Of a stretch of 36,567 bases of DNA, positions 23,324-30,641 are shown piece after piece. The position numbers and the translations under genes are program-made. Source of the DNA: Chloroflexia bacterium SDU3-3 (GTDB lineage: Bacteria > Chloroflexota > Chloroflexia > Chloroflexales > Roseiflexaceae); the NCBI GenBank assembly GCA_009268125.1, contig WBOU01000028.1, positions 1 to 36,567 on the forward strand, in the 5' to 3' direction. Positions within the stretch are counted from its first letter, which is position 1, and each line of letters opens with the position of its first letter. Below the pieces are notes generated by a model. The model was not told the DNA's origin. It did not search any database and saw only the letters and a program-made list of their open reading frames with translations.

Positions 23324-24112
23324 ATGCCCGACCTACCACCCTTTGTGCTCCCCAGCGGCGATGTCGACTGGGAGGTGCTGTTTCAGGTCTATGAGTTTGT
23401 GCAGTTCCGCCAGCTAGCCGACGCGCTGACCACCAGCGAGGTCGGCTTTCTTGAGCAGGTGCTGGTATTGCCTGAGGGCGGGGCGGTGCTCGATCTGGCC
23501 TGCGGCGCTGGGCGACACGCCCTGGAGCTAGGGCGGCGCGGCTATTCGGTAGAGGGTGTGGAGATCAACCCGGCGCTGGTGGCCTACGCTGGCCGCTGTG
23601 CCTACGAGGACGCCACGCGGGTGCGTTTTGTCGAGGCCGATATGCGCACGGTCGAGTATGCCGCGCAGTTTGACTCGGTGCTGATCATGAACAGCAGCCT
23701 TGGCTTTTTCGACGACCAGACCAACCTGCAGGTGCTCAAGGCCTGCGCTGGCGCGCTGGTGCAGGGCGGCAGGCTGCTGCTGCAGTGCATCAATCCCTAC
23801 CGTATCGAGAGCTACTTGTCCGGCTTTCGCAGCGGGTGGTACGGCTTGGCTGGCGGCTATGTGCTGCGCGAGGCGCACTTCGACCCATCGAGCGCCAGCC
23901 TGCGTATGCAGTACCGCTTTGTCTCGCCTGCCCTGGGGATCGATGCCCAGCACCCCGGTGATAGCATCCGGCTCTATGGCTTTCCCGAATTGCTCTCCAT
24001 GCTGCGCACCGTCGGCCTGCGCCCCGTGAGCGTGTTTGGCGATGCGGTGCTGCCCGCCGTATCATTCGAGGAAGAGAGCCAGTGGCAGGTGGTGGTGGCC
24101 GAGCGCGGCTAG
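23324..24112 (+). CDS. Class I SAM-dependent methyltransferase
   Basis: A 262-residue methyltransferase. Motif I is VLDLACGAGRHALELGRRG, followed by the acidic ribose-binding end of beta-2 (VEGVEINPALV) and FVEADMRTVEY. The segment DSVLIMNSSLGFFDD stands at the motif IV position. The acceptor substrate is unknown. GAGGT lies upstream of the ATG at 23324, which I prefer to the GTG at 23291. Confidence 0.88.
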   Translation: MPDLPPFVLPSGDVDWEVLFQVYEFVQFRQLADALTTSEVGFLEQVLVLPEGGAVLDLACGAGRHALELGRRGYSVEGVEINPALVAYAGRCAYEDATRVRFVEADMRTVEYAAQFDSVLIMNSSLGFFDDQTNLQVLKACAGALVQGGRLLLQCINPYRIESYLSGFRSGWYGLAGGYVLREAHFDPSSASLRMQYRFVSPALGIDAQHPGDSIRLYGFPELLSMLRTVGLRPVSVFGDAVLPAVSFEEESQWQVVVAERG

Positions 24113-24243
24113 GCCACCGAAAAACCAGGCCCGCGTGCGTTGGATACAGTGCGCCAGGTAGGCATCGACGGGCGCGTGTGGTGCGATGGTTTGCTGCGCT
24201 ATCTGCTGGCGCTGGCGCAGCCTGTGGGACAGACAAGGGATAG

Positions 24244-25014
24244 ATGATAGCTTTTTTTGATTCTGGTCTTGGCGGCCTGTCGGTCTTTTCCGAGGTGCGC
24301 TCGCTGCTTCCGCGCTACGATCTCGCCTATTTTGCCGATAGCGCGTTTTGTCCATATGGTCCGAAGTCGGTCTCATTTGTCCGCGAGCGCTCGCTTACCA
24401 TTGGCCGCTGGCTGATCGACCAGGGCGCGCAGATGCTGGTGGTGGCCTGCAACACCGCATCCTCGGCGGCGCTTGAGATGCTGCGCGATCAGCTGCCCAT
24501 ACCCGTGGTGGGCATGGAGCCGGGGCTGAAGCCCGCCGTCGAATCGACCCGCAGCGGGCGCGTAGGCATCCTTGCCACCACCGGTACGCTCTCGGGCGGG
24601 CGCTTCCACAAGCTGGTCGAGCGCTTCGCGGGCGGGGTCGAGGTGCTGACGCAGCCCTGCGCGGGCTGGGTCGAGCAGGTTGAGGCGGGCGATCTTTCCA
24701 GCGATACGACGCGCGGCATGGTTGCCCGCTATGTGGTGCCGCTGGTGGCTCGTGGGGCCGATACCCTGGTGCTGGGCTGCACGCACTACCCCTTCCTGCG
24801 CCCGCTGGTCTCCGATGTGGCGGGGCCAGGGGTCTCGATCATCGATACCGGGCCTGCGGTGGCCCGCCAGGTGGCCCGGTTGGTAGCCTGCCACGAGATC
24901 GCGCCTGAGCAAGGCCGTATCTACGGCTGGACGAGCGGCGATCCCGCCGATGTTTCGCCCGTGCTGCGGCGGCTTGTGCGCGAAGATATGCCGCTAGCCC
25001 ATAGTACGATCTAG
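24244..25014 (+). CDS. murI: Glutamate racemase
   Basis: A 256-residue cofactor-independent racemase supplying D-glutamate for peptidoglycan. It opens with IAFFDSGLGGLSV (D6-S7 at the substrate site). Both catalytic cysteines are present: C69 in VVACNTASSAAL and C179 in LVLGCTHYPFLRP. AAGGGA precedes the ATG. The gene lies about 130 bp after the methyltransferase gene and ends at a very strong hairpin. Confidence 0.95.
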   Translation: MIAFFDSGLGGLSVFSEVRSLLPRYDLAYFADSAFCPYGPKSVSFVRERSLTIGRWLIDQGAQMLVVACNTASSAALEMLRDQLPIPVVGMEPGLKPAVESTRSGRVGILATTGTLSGGRFHKLVERFAGGVEVLTQPCAGWVEQVEAGDLSSDTTRGMVARYVVPLVARGADTLVLGCTHYPFLRPLVSDVAGPGVSIIDTGPAVARQVARLVACHEIAPEQGRIYGWTSGDPADVSPVLRRLVREDMPLAHSTI

Positions 25015-25027
25015 CAGCTGGCTGGCG

Positions 25028-25079
25028 CGGCACGCAGCAGGGCCGGTGGGGGTGCCCCCACCGGCCCTGCTGCGTGCCG
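25028..25079. terminator. 25-bp perfect palindromic terminator
   Basis: Arms 25028-25052 and 25055-25079 are perfectly complementary over 25 bp with only two central bases. It lies between murI and the convergent LLM gene and can serve both strands. No T tract follows on either side. Confidence 0.75.
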
Positions 25080-25095
25080 GGGTGCTGTTGGCTGT

Positions 25096-25863
25096 CTACA
25101 GCGCCTCGCGCGCCTTCACCAGCCGCTCGACCGGTGCGATATCGAAGGGCGCACCCAGCCCCAGGATGAAGTGGGTGGCCCCAGCTTCGATGTAGGCGGG
25201 CAGATCATTGATCTCATCCGCATCACGCAGCGCCACGGTTCGCTCGATCTCGCTGGGGTCGCGGCCTAGCTCGCTGCACCACTCGTTGAGCACTTGGTTC
25301 TTGCGCGCAAAGGTTTCCACTGGCCCAAAGCCATTCCACATGGTGGCATACTGCGCCGTGAGCTTCAGCGTGACCTTCTCGCCGCCACCACCGATCAGGA
25401 TGGGGATGTCGCGGGTCGGGGGCGGGTTGAGTTTTTCAAAGCGCTCTTTGATAATGGGCAGCGATGTGCGCAGCCACTTTAGTCGGTCGGGCGCAGTGCC
25501 AAACTCATAGCCGTAGTTCGTGTAGTCTTTTTCGAACCACCCGGCCCCGATGCCCAGGATCAGCCGCCCGCCGCTGATATGGTCGAGCGTGCGCGCCATG
25601 TCGGCCAGCAGATTGGGGTTGCGGTACGAGTTGCATGTGACAAGGCAGCCCACCTCGGCGCGGCTGGTCAGCATCGCCATGGCGGTCAGGGTTGTCCAGC
25701 CCTCGAAGTGCAGCCCATCCGGGTCGCCCGAGAGCGGGTAGAAGTGATCCCAGTTCCAGATCGTATCAACCCCGGCGTTCTCCACCGCCTTCACCGCCTC
25801 GGCAAAGGCAGGGTAGGTGGTGTGCTGCGGGTGAATCTGCACGCCAACGCGGATCTTGGTCAT
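25096..25863 (-). CDS. LLM-class F420-dependent oxidoreductase
   Basis: A 255-residue luciferase-like monooxygenase-fold protein (TIM barrel). It begins RVGVQIHPQHTTYPAFAEAVKAVE, with WNWDHFYPLSGD after beta-2, LDHISGGRLILGIGAGWFEKDY as the family signature, and IPILIGGGGEKVTLKL in the cofactor region. This branch is usually annotated as F420-dependent and occurs in actinobacteria and Chloroflexota. The substrate is unknown. GAGGGAGAA selects the ATG at 25863. Confidence 0.9.
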   Translation of the reverse strand: MTKIRVGVQIHPQHTTYPAFAEAVKAVENAGVDTIWNWDHFYPLSGDPDGLHFEGWTTLTAMAMLTSRAEVGCLVTCNSYRNPNLLADMARTLDHISGGRLILGIGAGWFEKDYTNYGYEFGTAPDRLKWLRTSLPIIKERFEKLNPPPTRDIPILIGGGGEKVTLKLTAQYATMWNGFGPVETFARKNQVLNEWCSELGRDPSEIERTVALRDADEINDLPAYIEAGATHFILGLGAPFDIAPVERLVKAREAL

Positions 25864-26093
25864 GGTGTTCTCCCTCTGCTTTCTTTTCAATAGCGTATAG
25901 TACCACGCTCTAGGTGATTCTGGCTGTTGCCCGCGATTTTGCGTTTTTTCTTAGCAAGTAGCCCTTTTTTGTCACACTTTAGCAGTAGTTTGCTTTCTAG
26001 ATGCCGTATCTACCTGCTGCTGTTTGGCATGGCTGATGTGCATGTCGGTGGCTCCAAGCGCCTGCGCAGATGTTCCAAGGTTTAGCACCATTT
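25864..26093. other. Non-coding stretch upstream of the LLM gene
   Basis: AT-richer intergenic DNA with several T runs. It should contain the LLM promoter on the minus strand, but no clear boxes were identified, and no convincing gene is present. Confidence 0.4.
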
Positions 26094-26282
26094 GAATAGG
26101 CTCTTGCGGGACGCGAATAGGCTCTTGCGGGACGCGAATAGGCTCTTGCAGGACACGAATAGGCTCTTGCAGGGCGCGAATAGGCTCTTGCGGGACGCGG
26201 ATAGGCTCTTGCAGGACGCGGATAGGCTCTTGCAGGACGCGGATAGGTTCTTGCAGGACGCGAATAGGTTCTTGCAGGACGC
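26094..26282. repeat. 21-bp minisatellite, nine units
   Basis: Nine 21-bp units run head to tail (first at 26094-26114, last at 26262-26282), followed by a decayed part. They share GGCTCTTGC or GGTTCTTGC and differ at a handful of fixed sites. The units keep frames open on both strands. One plus frame gives an NRLLQDA-type heptad repeat and two minus frames give Ser/Cys- or Pro/Arg-rich repeats. Most unit-to-unit differences change the amino acid in each frame, so there is no sign of selection for a protein. Confidence 0.9.
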
Positions 26283-26610
26283 GAGTAAGGCTTGGCGGAA
26301 GATGCAGATGCTCTGAGTGAACTGTCCATGGTGGGAAGCGCTCTTGGGAATGGTCGCGATAATCCGCCCCAGGGCGGATACCTGTGGCCTTTCGCCTATG
26401 CTAGAGTTTCTAACGTTGTCATTCGCATACACGAGAGAGAGGGGGATATGCAACACCGTTTCACAAATGTGCTTGCCCACATAATCGCACGAGTATCCCT
26501 GCGGGTGTGGGCGTAAACTAATCGCCGCGCTAAAAACCTGATCGGATCGCCTCGGCGGATGGCCCCGCAGCATATGCGGTGGTGCTATCTGTGCGCGCTT
26601 CTTGATCATT
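26283..26610. other. Intergenic DNA after the minisatellite
   Basis: I see no supported gene here. Short open frames exist on both strands, but they extend from the repeat and lack good ribosome binding sites. Confidence 0.4.
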
Positions 26611-26623
26611 TTCTATACACACC

Positions 26624-26736
26624 GACGCCACAGGGCCGCTCGTGCCCTGTGGCGTCTTGATCTCTTGCATACCGTCGCCGGTTAATACCGGCAGCTGTTC
26701 AGCCGACCACAGGCATTGCCCGTGGTCGGCTTTTTT
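26624..26736 (+). ncRNA. Three-hairpin block ending in an intrinsic terminator, possible small RNA
   Basis: Three hairpins follow each other: a perfect 13-bp stem (26624-26636 with 26644-26656), a 5-bp GCCGG/CCGGC stem with a 6-nt loop (26677-26692), and a 9-bp stem (26702-26710 with 26722-26730) followed at once by six T (26731-26736). The last is the clearest intrinsic terminator in the window, yet no plus-strand gene precedes it for over 1.5 kb. A small RNA ending there is plausible. A leader of the RNHCP gene, or terminators of decayed genes, are alternatives. Confidence 0.4.
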
Positions 26737-26822
26737 GTGTGGTGTTTGGCGGCGTGCTGTCGGATGGTTTTCTTGATCTAGTGAGCGTCGCGCTCTTGGC
26801 GAGCGCGGCGGAGGAGTGACAT

Positions 26823-27014
26823 ATGACAGGGGTGTTTGTTTCCAAGCTGCCGAAGGGCGGGGCTGCTGCGGCGGCCTATCGGCCCTGGCCCAAGCTGTAT
26901 CGCAGCGTCGGTTTTTTTCTGGGCTGGCGCGATCACGTGTTCAAGTGCCGCCCACCATACCGCCGAGGAGCAAACCCTTGTCACGATCGTTCTACCATAA
27001 AGCACGCACCCTGA
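26823..27014 (+). CDS. Possible 63-residue upstream ORF
   Basis: An ATG with an excellent GGAGGAG six bases upstream starts a 63-codon frame that overlaps the beginning of the RNHCP gene by 37 bp. The product (MTGVFVSKLPKGGAAAAAY...) matches nothing I know. It may be a small protein or an upstream frame that tunes translation of the RNHCP gene. The ribosome binding site is its only real support. Confidence 0.35.
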   Translation: MTGVFVSKLPKGGAAAAAYRPWPKLYRSVGFFLGWRDHVFKCRPPYRRGANPCHDRSTIKHAP

Positions 27015-27487
27015 GCAGCCCCCGCCCTGGCCAGCATTGGACTGCCGAGCCTTTGTTTACCTGTGTGGGCTGCGGCCTGCCCGTGGTCTGCGACCCGCTG
27101 GCCTCGGGCGTGCAGAACCGCAACCACTGCCCAGCCTGTTTGACCTCGCGCCATATGGACTGGCGCACGGCGGGCGACCGGCTCTCAAGCTGTCGCGCCG
27201 CCATGGAGCCGGTGGGGCTCACCACCAAGCGCTCGCGCAACAAATATGCTCGCGAGCGCGACGGCGAGCTGATGCTCATCCACCGTTGCAGCGGCTGCGG
27301 CAAGCTGGTCATCAACCGCATCGCCGCCGACGACAGCGCCGATGCGCTGCTGGAGCTATTCGCACGCTCGCAGCAGGCCCCGCCCGAGCTGCTGGCGCTG
27401 CTGCGCGATGAGGATCTGGCCATGCTCACGCCGGATGATGAAGATCTGGTGCGCGAGCGCTTGTTTGGCAGCGCTATGGCGCGCTGA
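26978..27487 (+). CDS. RNHCP-domain zinc-binding protein
   Basis: A 169-residue protein with the RNHCP domain: FTCVGCGLPV (C29, C32), then RNHCPACL (48-55), which names the family, followed by DRLSSCRAAMEPVGL and HRCSGCGKLVINRIAADD (C104, C107). The cysteines and the histidine likely bind zinc; the function of the family is unknown. TTG at 26978 is chosen as start because GAGGAG lies 7 bp upstream and the N-terminus then matches relatives in length. The frame is also open from GTG 26816. Its last 14 bp overlap the convergent lipoprotein gene. Confidence 0.85.
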   Translation: MSRSFYHKARTLSSPRPGQHWTAEPLFTCVGCGLPVVCDPLASGVQNRNHCPACLTSRHMDWRTAGDRLSSCRAAMEPVGLTTKRSRNKYARERDGELMLIHRCSGCGKLVINRIAADDSADALLELFARSQQAPPELLALLRDEDLAMLTPDDEDLVRERLFGSAMAR

Positions 27488-27935
27488 TCGCCTTGTAGAC
27501 TGCTGGCTCGGTGTGCTGCTGTGCCGAGTTGATCAGAATCTGCTCTATCGCGCTGGAGGGGTCGTCGTAGACGACGGCGACCCCTCCGCCATGCTGCACC
27601 ACGCTTTGGCGATAGACCGAGATGGTGCTAGTCTCGCCAGTGGCGCTATCTGGCAGCTCGACAATAAAGCCACGGTAGCCGAGCTTGTTGATTGGCGTAA
27701 AGCCTTTACTAGCTGGTACAAGCTGGGCAAGCTGGGCAAGGATCGCGCTGGTCTCTGCGTCGTCGATTTGCCAACGCGGATTGGGCCTGCCCGAAAAGAT
27801 GTCGAGCGTGACGTATGCTACAGGGCTGCTCGGTGTTGTGGTGGTGGCTGTTTGCTGCTGGTCGGGCATGCATGCTGCAAGCAGAACAAGGGCATAAAGG
27901 CATAGGGCGATGCGGAAAACAGGGGCTGGGTTCAT
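27474..27935 (-). CDS. Small lipoprotein
   Basis: A 153-residue protein with a signal peptide ending in the lipobox LLAAC (C22) and a Thr/Gln-rich linker. The mature part starts VTLDIFSGRPNPRWQIDD, a phrase I associate with a group of uncharacterised bacterial proteins, and continues LGYRGFIVEL. It probably sits on the outer face of the membrane. GAGGATAAT precedes the ATG. The 3' end overlaps the RNHCP gene on the other strand by 14 bp. The function is unknown. Confidence 0.8.
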   Translation of the reverse strand: MNPAPVFRIALCLYALVLLAACMPDQQQTATTTTPSSPVAYVTLDIFSGRPNPRWQIDDAETSAILAQLAQLVPASKGFTPINKLGYRGFIVELPDSATGETSTISVYRQSVVQHGGGVAVVYDDPSSAIEQILINSAQQHTEPAVYKAISAP

Positions 27936-28172
27936 CGTATTATCCTCGGCTGTCCTGATGCTGAAGGGTTGCGGTATCGTGCTGTCTAGGTATGTTGGGA
28001 TAGTTCGTACCGCGCTAGATAGTGACTATATGTTACGATACTGCCTCGTATCTTGCCAAGTATAGCATATGCATGTGATTATCAACATAAGCGATCTATA
28101 TGAGCTTTTTGCCCAGGTCTCTAGTGGTCTGTGAGTCTTACATACCTCTATACAAGCCTGATCATCCAACGA
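27936..28172. other. AT-richer intergenic region
   Basis: About 240 bp with no gene, containing AT-rich patches such as AGTATAGCATATGCATGTG. GTATCGT (27974-27980) and ACGATAC (28035-28041) form a distant inverted pair. The promoter of the minus-strand lipoprotein gene should be here. Confidence 0.35.
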
Positions 28173-28220
28173 CCAGCGCCCGCCGAATCACTTTTTGGAG
28201 AGTGATTCGGCGGGCGCTGG
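28173..28220 (-). terminator. 20-bp perfect hairpin after the glycoside hydrolase gene
   Basis: Arms 28173-28192 and 28201-28220 pair perfectly around an 8-nt loop. It lies 34 bp past the stop of the minus-strand hydrolase gene and has no T tract. Confidence 0.65.
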
Positions 28221-28254
28221 CTGCAGAAGGCTGGTAAAACAGAATTGCGGGCTG

Positions 28255-30456
28255 CTATTGTGCGCCCACGGCCCGGCACTGGGCCTGGAGGGCCTCGCCG
28301 CCCTGCGCGCTGACGCTAGCCGACTGGGTCTGGTCGCTCCACTCTAGCCGCCCGTTCTCGAAGTACTGCACCACGGTGGCCACGCCTCCCACCTGCTCTA
28401 CCTGCTCGCCGGTGAGAGCCGCGCCCAGCCGCCACGGGCCGAAGATCTGCTGGTAGAAGCCCTGGAAGCGCGGTGCGACCTCGATGGGCTGGGCTGGCAT
28501 GGCCATGCCGCGCAGCGCGATGCTGAGCGGCTGGGGCTGCAGGGCGCTTTCGATCTTCCCGATGTCGCCCTGCGCGCCGCCTGGGGTCTTGCCGCCATCC
28601 AGATCGAGCACCAGCACGCCGCGCTCGAAGTATTGAGTCACGGCTTCGCCGCGCATATCTTCCACCGCCTCGCCCAGCGGCCTGCCAAAGCTGGTCTCGC
28701 CGCCCAGCTGCTCCCATGCCAGCCGGAACCAGCTTTTCACATGGTAGGGCGTGCCGTCGATCTGGATGGGCGCAAGCGATCCGCTGGGCAGCCTGGCCCC
28801 CGCGCTGGTCAGCGGCAGGCTGGTATCCACGTTGCTGGGCAATGCGGGCACCGCATCGGCCCGGAAGATCTCGGCGGCAGGTTTGAGCGTGTCGTCGGGG
28901 CGATAGAGGCCAAAGTGCTCCTCGCGGGTGTCCCAGCGCATGGTCTTGCCCGCATCGTAGTCGCGCAGGGTCCACGCGATCACGCCGCTGGTGCGGCTCT
29001 GCGCAGGCCCCATAATGTCGCGGTAGAGCCCGGCCTGCACCTGCTCGCTATAGTTTGGGGCGACACACTGCGGGCCGGTCGGCCAGCCGAACTCCTCCAC
29101 AATCATGGGCTTATCGGTCTGGGCGCGCACGGCATCGAGCTGCTGCGCGGTAAGGCCAGCGTTGTAGATATGCACGCTGACCAGATCGCTGAAGTCGATC
29201 GCGCGCCTGCCATCGGCGCCGGGTACCAGCAGGTGCTCGGGCTGGGCCATGCCCACCGTCACCAGGTGGTTTGGCGCGACGCGATGGATCTCGTCGGCCA
29301 TATTGCCGAGCCAGTCCACCACCTTGGCGCTGTCGTCATTCCATGTGCTGTACTGGTCTGGCTCATTGTGGATGTCCCAGGCCAGGATGCGGTCGTCGCT
29401 GGCGAACGCGCCGACGACTGTGTCGATGTAGGCGATATCGCGGGGGAAGCGGTCGCTGCTACTGCGCACAAAGCTGCTGTAGAAGTCGAAGAGCGTCACG
29501 ACCGCACGCATGTCGAGCGCGCCAATGATCTGGATGATCTCGCGCAGGCGTGGCAGTAGCTCGGGCGTGATCTTGCCGTTGTCGCTGTTGCTGCCGGTCA
29601 TGCTATAGGGCACCAGGATGCGCACCGTGTTGATGCCCAGCTGATCGCGGGCCATGCGCAGCTCGCGCTCGATCTGGGGCGCGTTCCAGCTTCTCCACAT
29701 CTCGGCCCAGGGCCACCACTGCGGGTAATAGTTCACGCCACGGATACGCACGACCTCGCCGCGCAGCACCAACTGCCCGCCCTGCGCGCTGACAAAGCTG
29801 CCAGGCGTGGGGATGTACTGGGGCGGGCGCAGCTCGCGCTCCAGCATGCCCAGCTGCACCAGCTGGTCGGAGCCAGCGTGCTCGGGGTGGTACTCGAAGC
29901 GGGCGCGCTCGTACCATTGGGTCAGGTAGGTGCCGCCATCGGTTGGGCTGGTCTCCATCTGCGCGGGCGTGATCGGCAGGCCGAACAGTGCCACCGACTC
30001 GGCCATGCTTGTGCCGCCAAGACCGTCGAACTCTAGCCCATGGCCTGCCCAGTACGCCCAGAACTCCGGCGCGATGGCCTGGCCTGTCTCGGCGAAGTAG
30101 TTTGGCGTATCGGGGCTGCTCTTGGGCATGCTGGCCCAGTCGCGGCCCTGCGCGGCCAGCGCCTCGACCCCCAGCCGACCGATCTGCACGTCGTAGGGGG
30201 CCGGATTCTCGGGGTGCAGCTCCAGCCTGGCCCGCTCGAAGCGCTGCGAGGCTCTGCCATCGGCGGATTGCTCTTGGGCGGCCAGCGGGTAGCCAAAGAT
30301 GGCCAGCCCGCCCTGCTCCTCCCAGAAGCTGCGAAGCCGACCGTCGATGCAGCTGGCGATGCCGGGCACGTTAAAGCATCGCGGGGCAGCCTGGGCGGCC
30401 TGGGCCTGTGGCATCAGCGCGGCGAACAGAAGTAAGAAGATAACAAATCTACGCAT
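28255..30456 (-). CDS. Secreted GH5-like glycoside hydrolase with LGFP-like modules
   Basis: A 733-residue exported enzyme. A signal peptide (about 1-21) is followed by two LGFP-like modules (about 40-95 and 125-205; FGYPLA...RFERARLELHPEN, FGLPIT...WYERARFEYHPEH). The catalytic TIM barrel (about 225-535) has acid/base E365 in DIHNEP and nucleophile E455 in VEEFGW, as in GH5/clan GH-A. Two further modules follow (about 560-625 and 670-715). LGFP modules are thought to bind cell-wall or surface glycans, so the enzyme may act on beta-mannan or beta-glucan while held at the surface. The ribosome binding site is weak. Confidence 0.85.
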   Translation of the reverse strand: MRRFVIFLLLFAALMPQAQAAQAAPRCFNVPGIASCIDGRLRSFWEEQGGLAIFGYPLAAQEQSADGRASQRFERARLELHPENPAPYDVQIGRLGVEALAAQGRDWASMPKSSPDTPNYFAETGQAIAPEFWAYWAGHGLEFDGLGGTSMAESVALFGLPITPAQMETSPTDGGTYLTQWYERARFEYHPEHAGSDQLVQLGMLERELRPPQYIPTPGSFVSAQGGQLVLRGEVVRIRGVNYYPQWWPWAEMWRSWNAPQIERELRMARDQLGINTVRILVPYSMTGSNSDNGKITPELLPRLREIIQIIGALDMRAVVTLFDFYSSFVRSSSDRFPRDIAYIDTVVGAFASDDRILAWDIHNEPDQYSTWNDDSAKVVDWLGNMADEIHRVAPNHLVTVGMAQPEHLLVPGADGRRAIDFSDLVSVHIYNAGLTAQQLDAVRAQTDKPMIVEEFGWPTGPQCVAPNYSEQVQAGLYRDIMGPAQSRTSGVIAWTLRDYDAGKTMRWDTREEHFGLYRPDDTLKPAAEIFRADAVPALPSNVDTSLPLTSAGARLPSGSLAPIQIDGTPYHVKSWFRLAWEQLGGETSFGRPLGEAVEDMRGEAVTQYFERGVLVLDLDGGKTPGGAQGDIGKIESALQPQPLSIALRGMAMPAQPIEVAPRFQGFYQQIFGPWRLGAALTGEQVEQVGGVATVVQYFENGRLEWSDQTQSASVSAQGGEALQAQCRAVGAQ

Positions 30457-30593
30457 AGCGGTATGCTCGTTTCATGGGTGAGGTGCTGGGAATAGATGAC
30501 GCGGCGGTGCGCGTGCCGATCGCGTGTGGCGGTAAGGCGATCATTGTGTGCTGGCATTATAGCATCGTGGCACGGGGCGCGGGGGAATAAAAA

Positions 30594-30630
30594 AAGGCCA
30601 GCCTACGCATGTGGCGCGTAGACTGGCCTT
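30594..30630 (-). terminator. Intrinsic terminator of the subtilase gene
   Basis: A 15-bp stem with one mismatch (30594-30608 with 30616-30630) is followed on the minus strand by a run of seven T (30595-30589). It sits 11 bp past the stop codon. Confidence 0.85.
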
Positions 30631-30641
30631 GGGGTAAAGGG

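Noticed and set aside
26094-26282. CRISPR array or iteron origin
   Set aside because: There are no spacers, and no replication gene or DnaA boxes were seen nearby.
25997-26609. Pro/Arg-rich and Ser/Cys/Lys-rich proteins on the minus strand across the minisatellite
   Set aside because: Several frames are open at once because the repeat period is a multiple of three. Unit differences are not silent in any of them.
26855-26965. tRNA-like signal (GTTCAAGT followed by GCCGCCCACCA)
   Set aside because: The T-arm bases do not pair and there are no five stem bases between the T-loop and the acceptor strand. The D and anticodon arms do not fold either.
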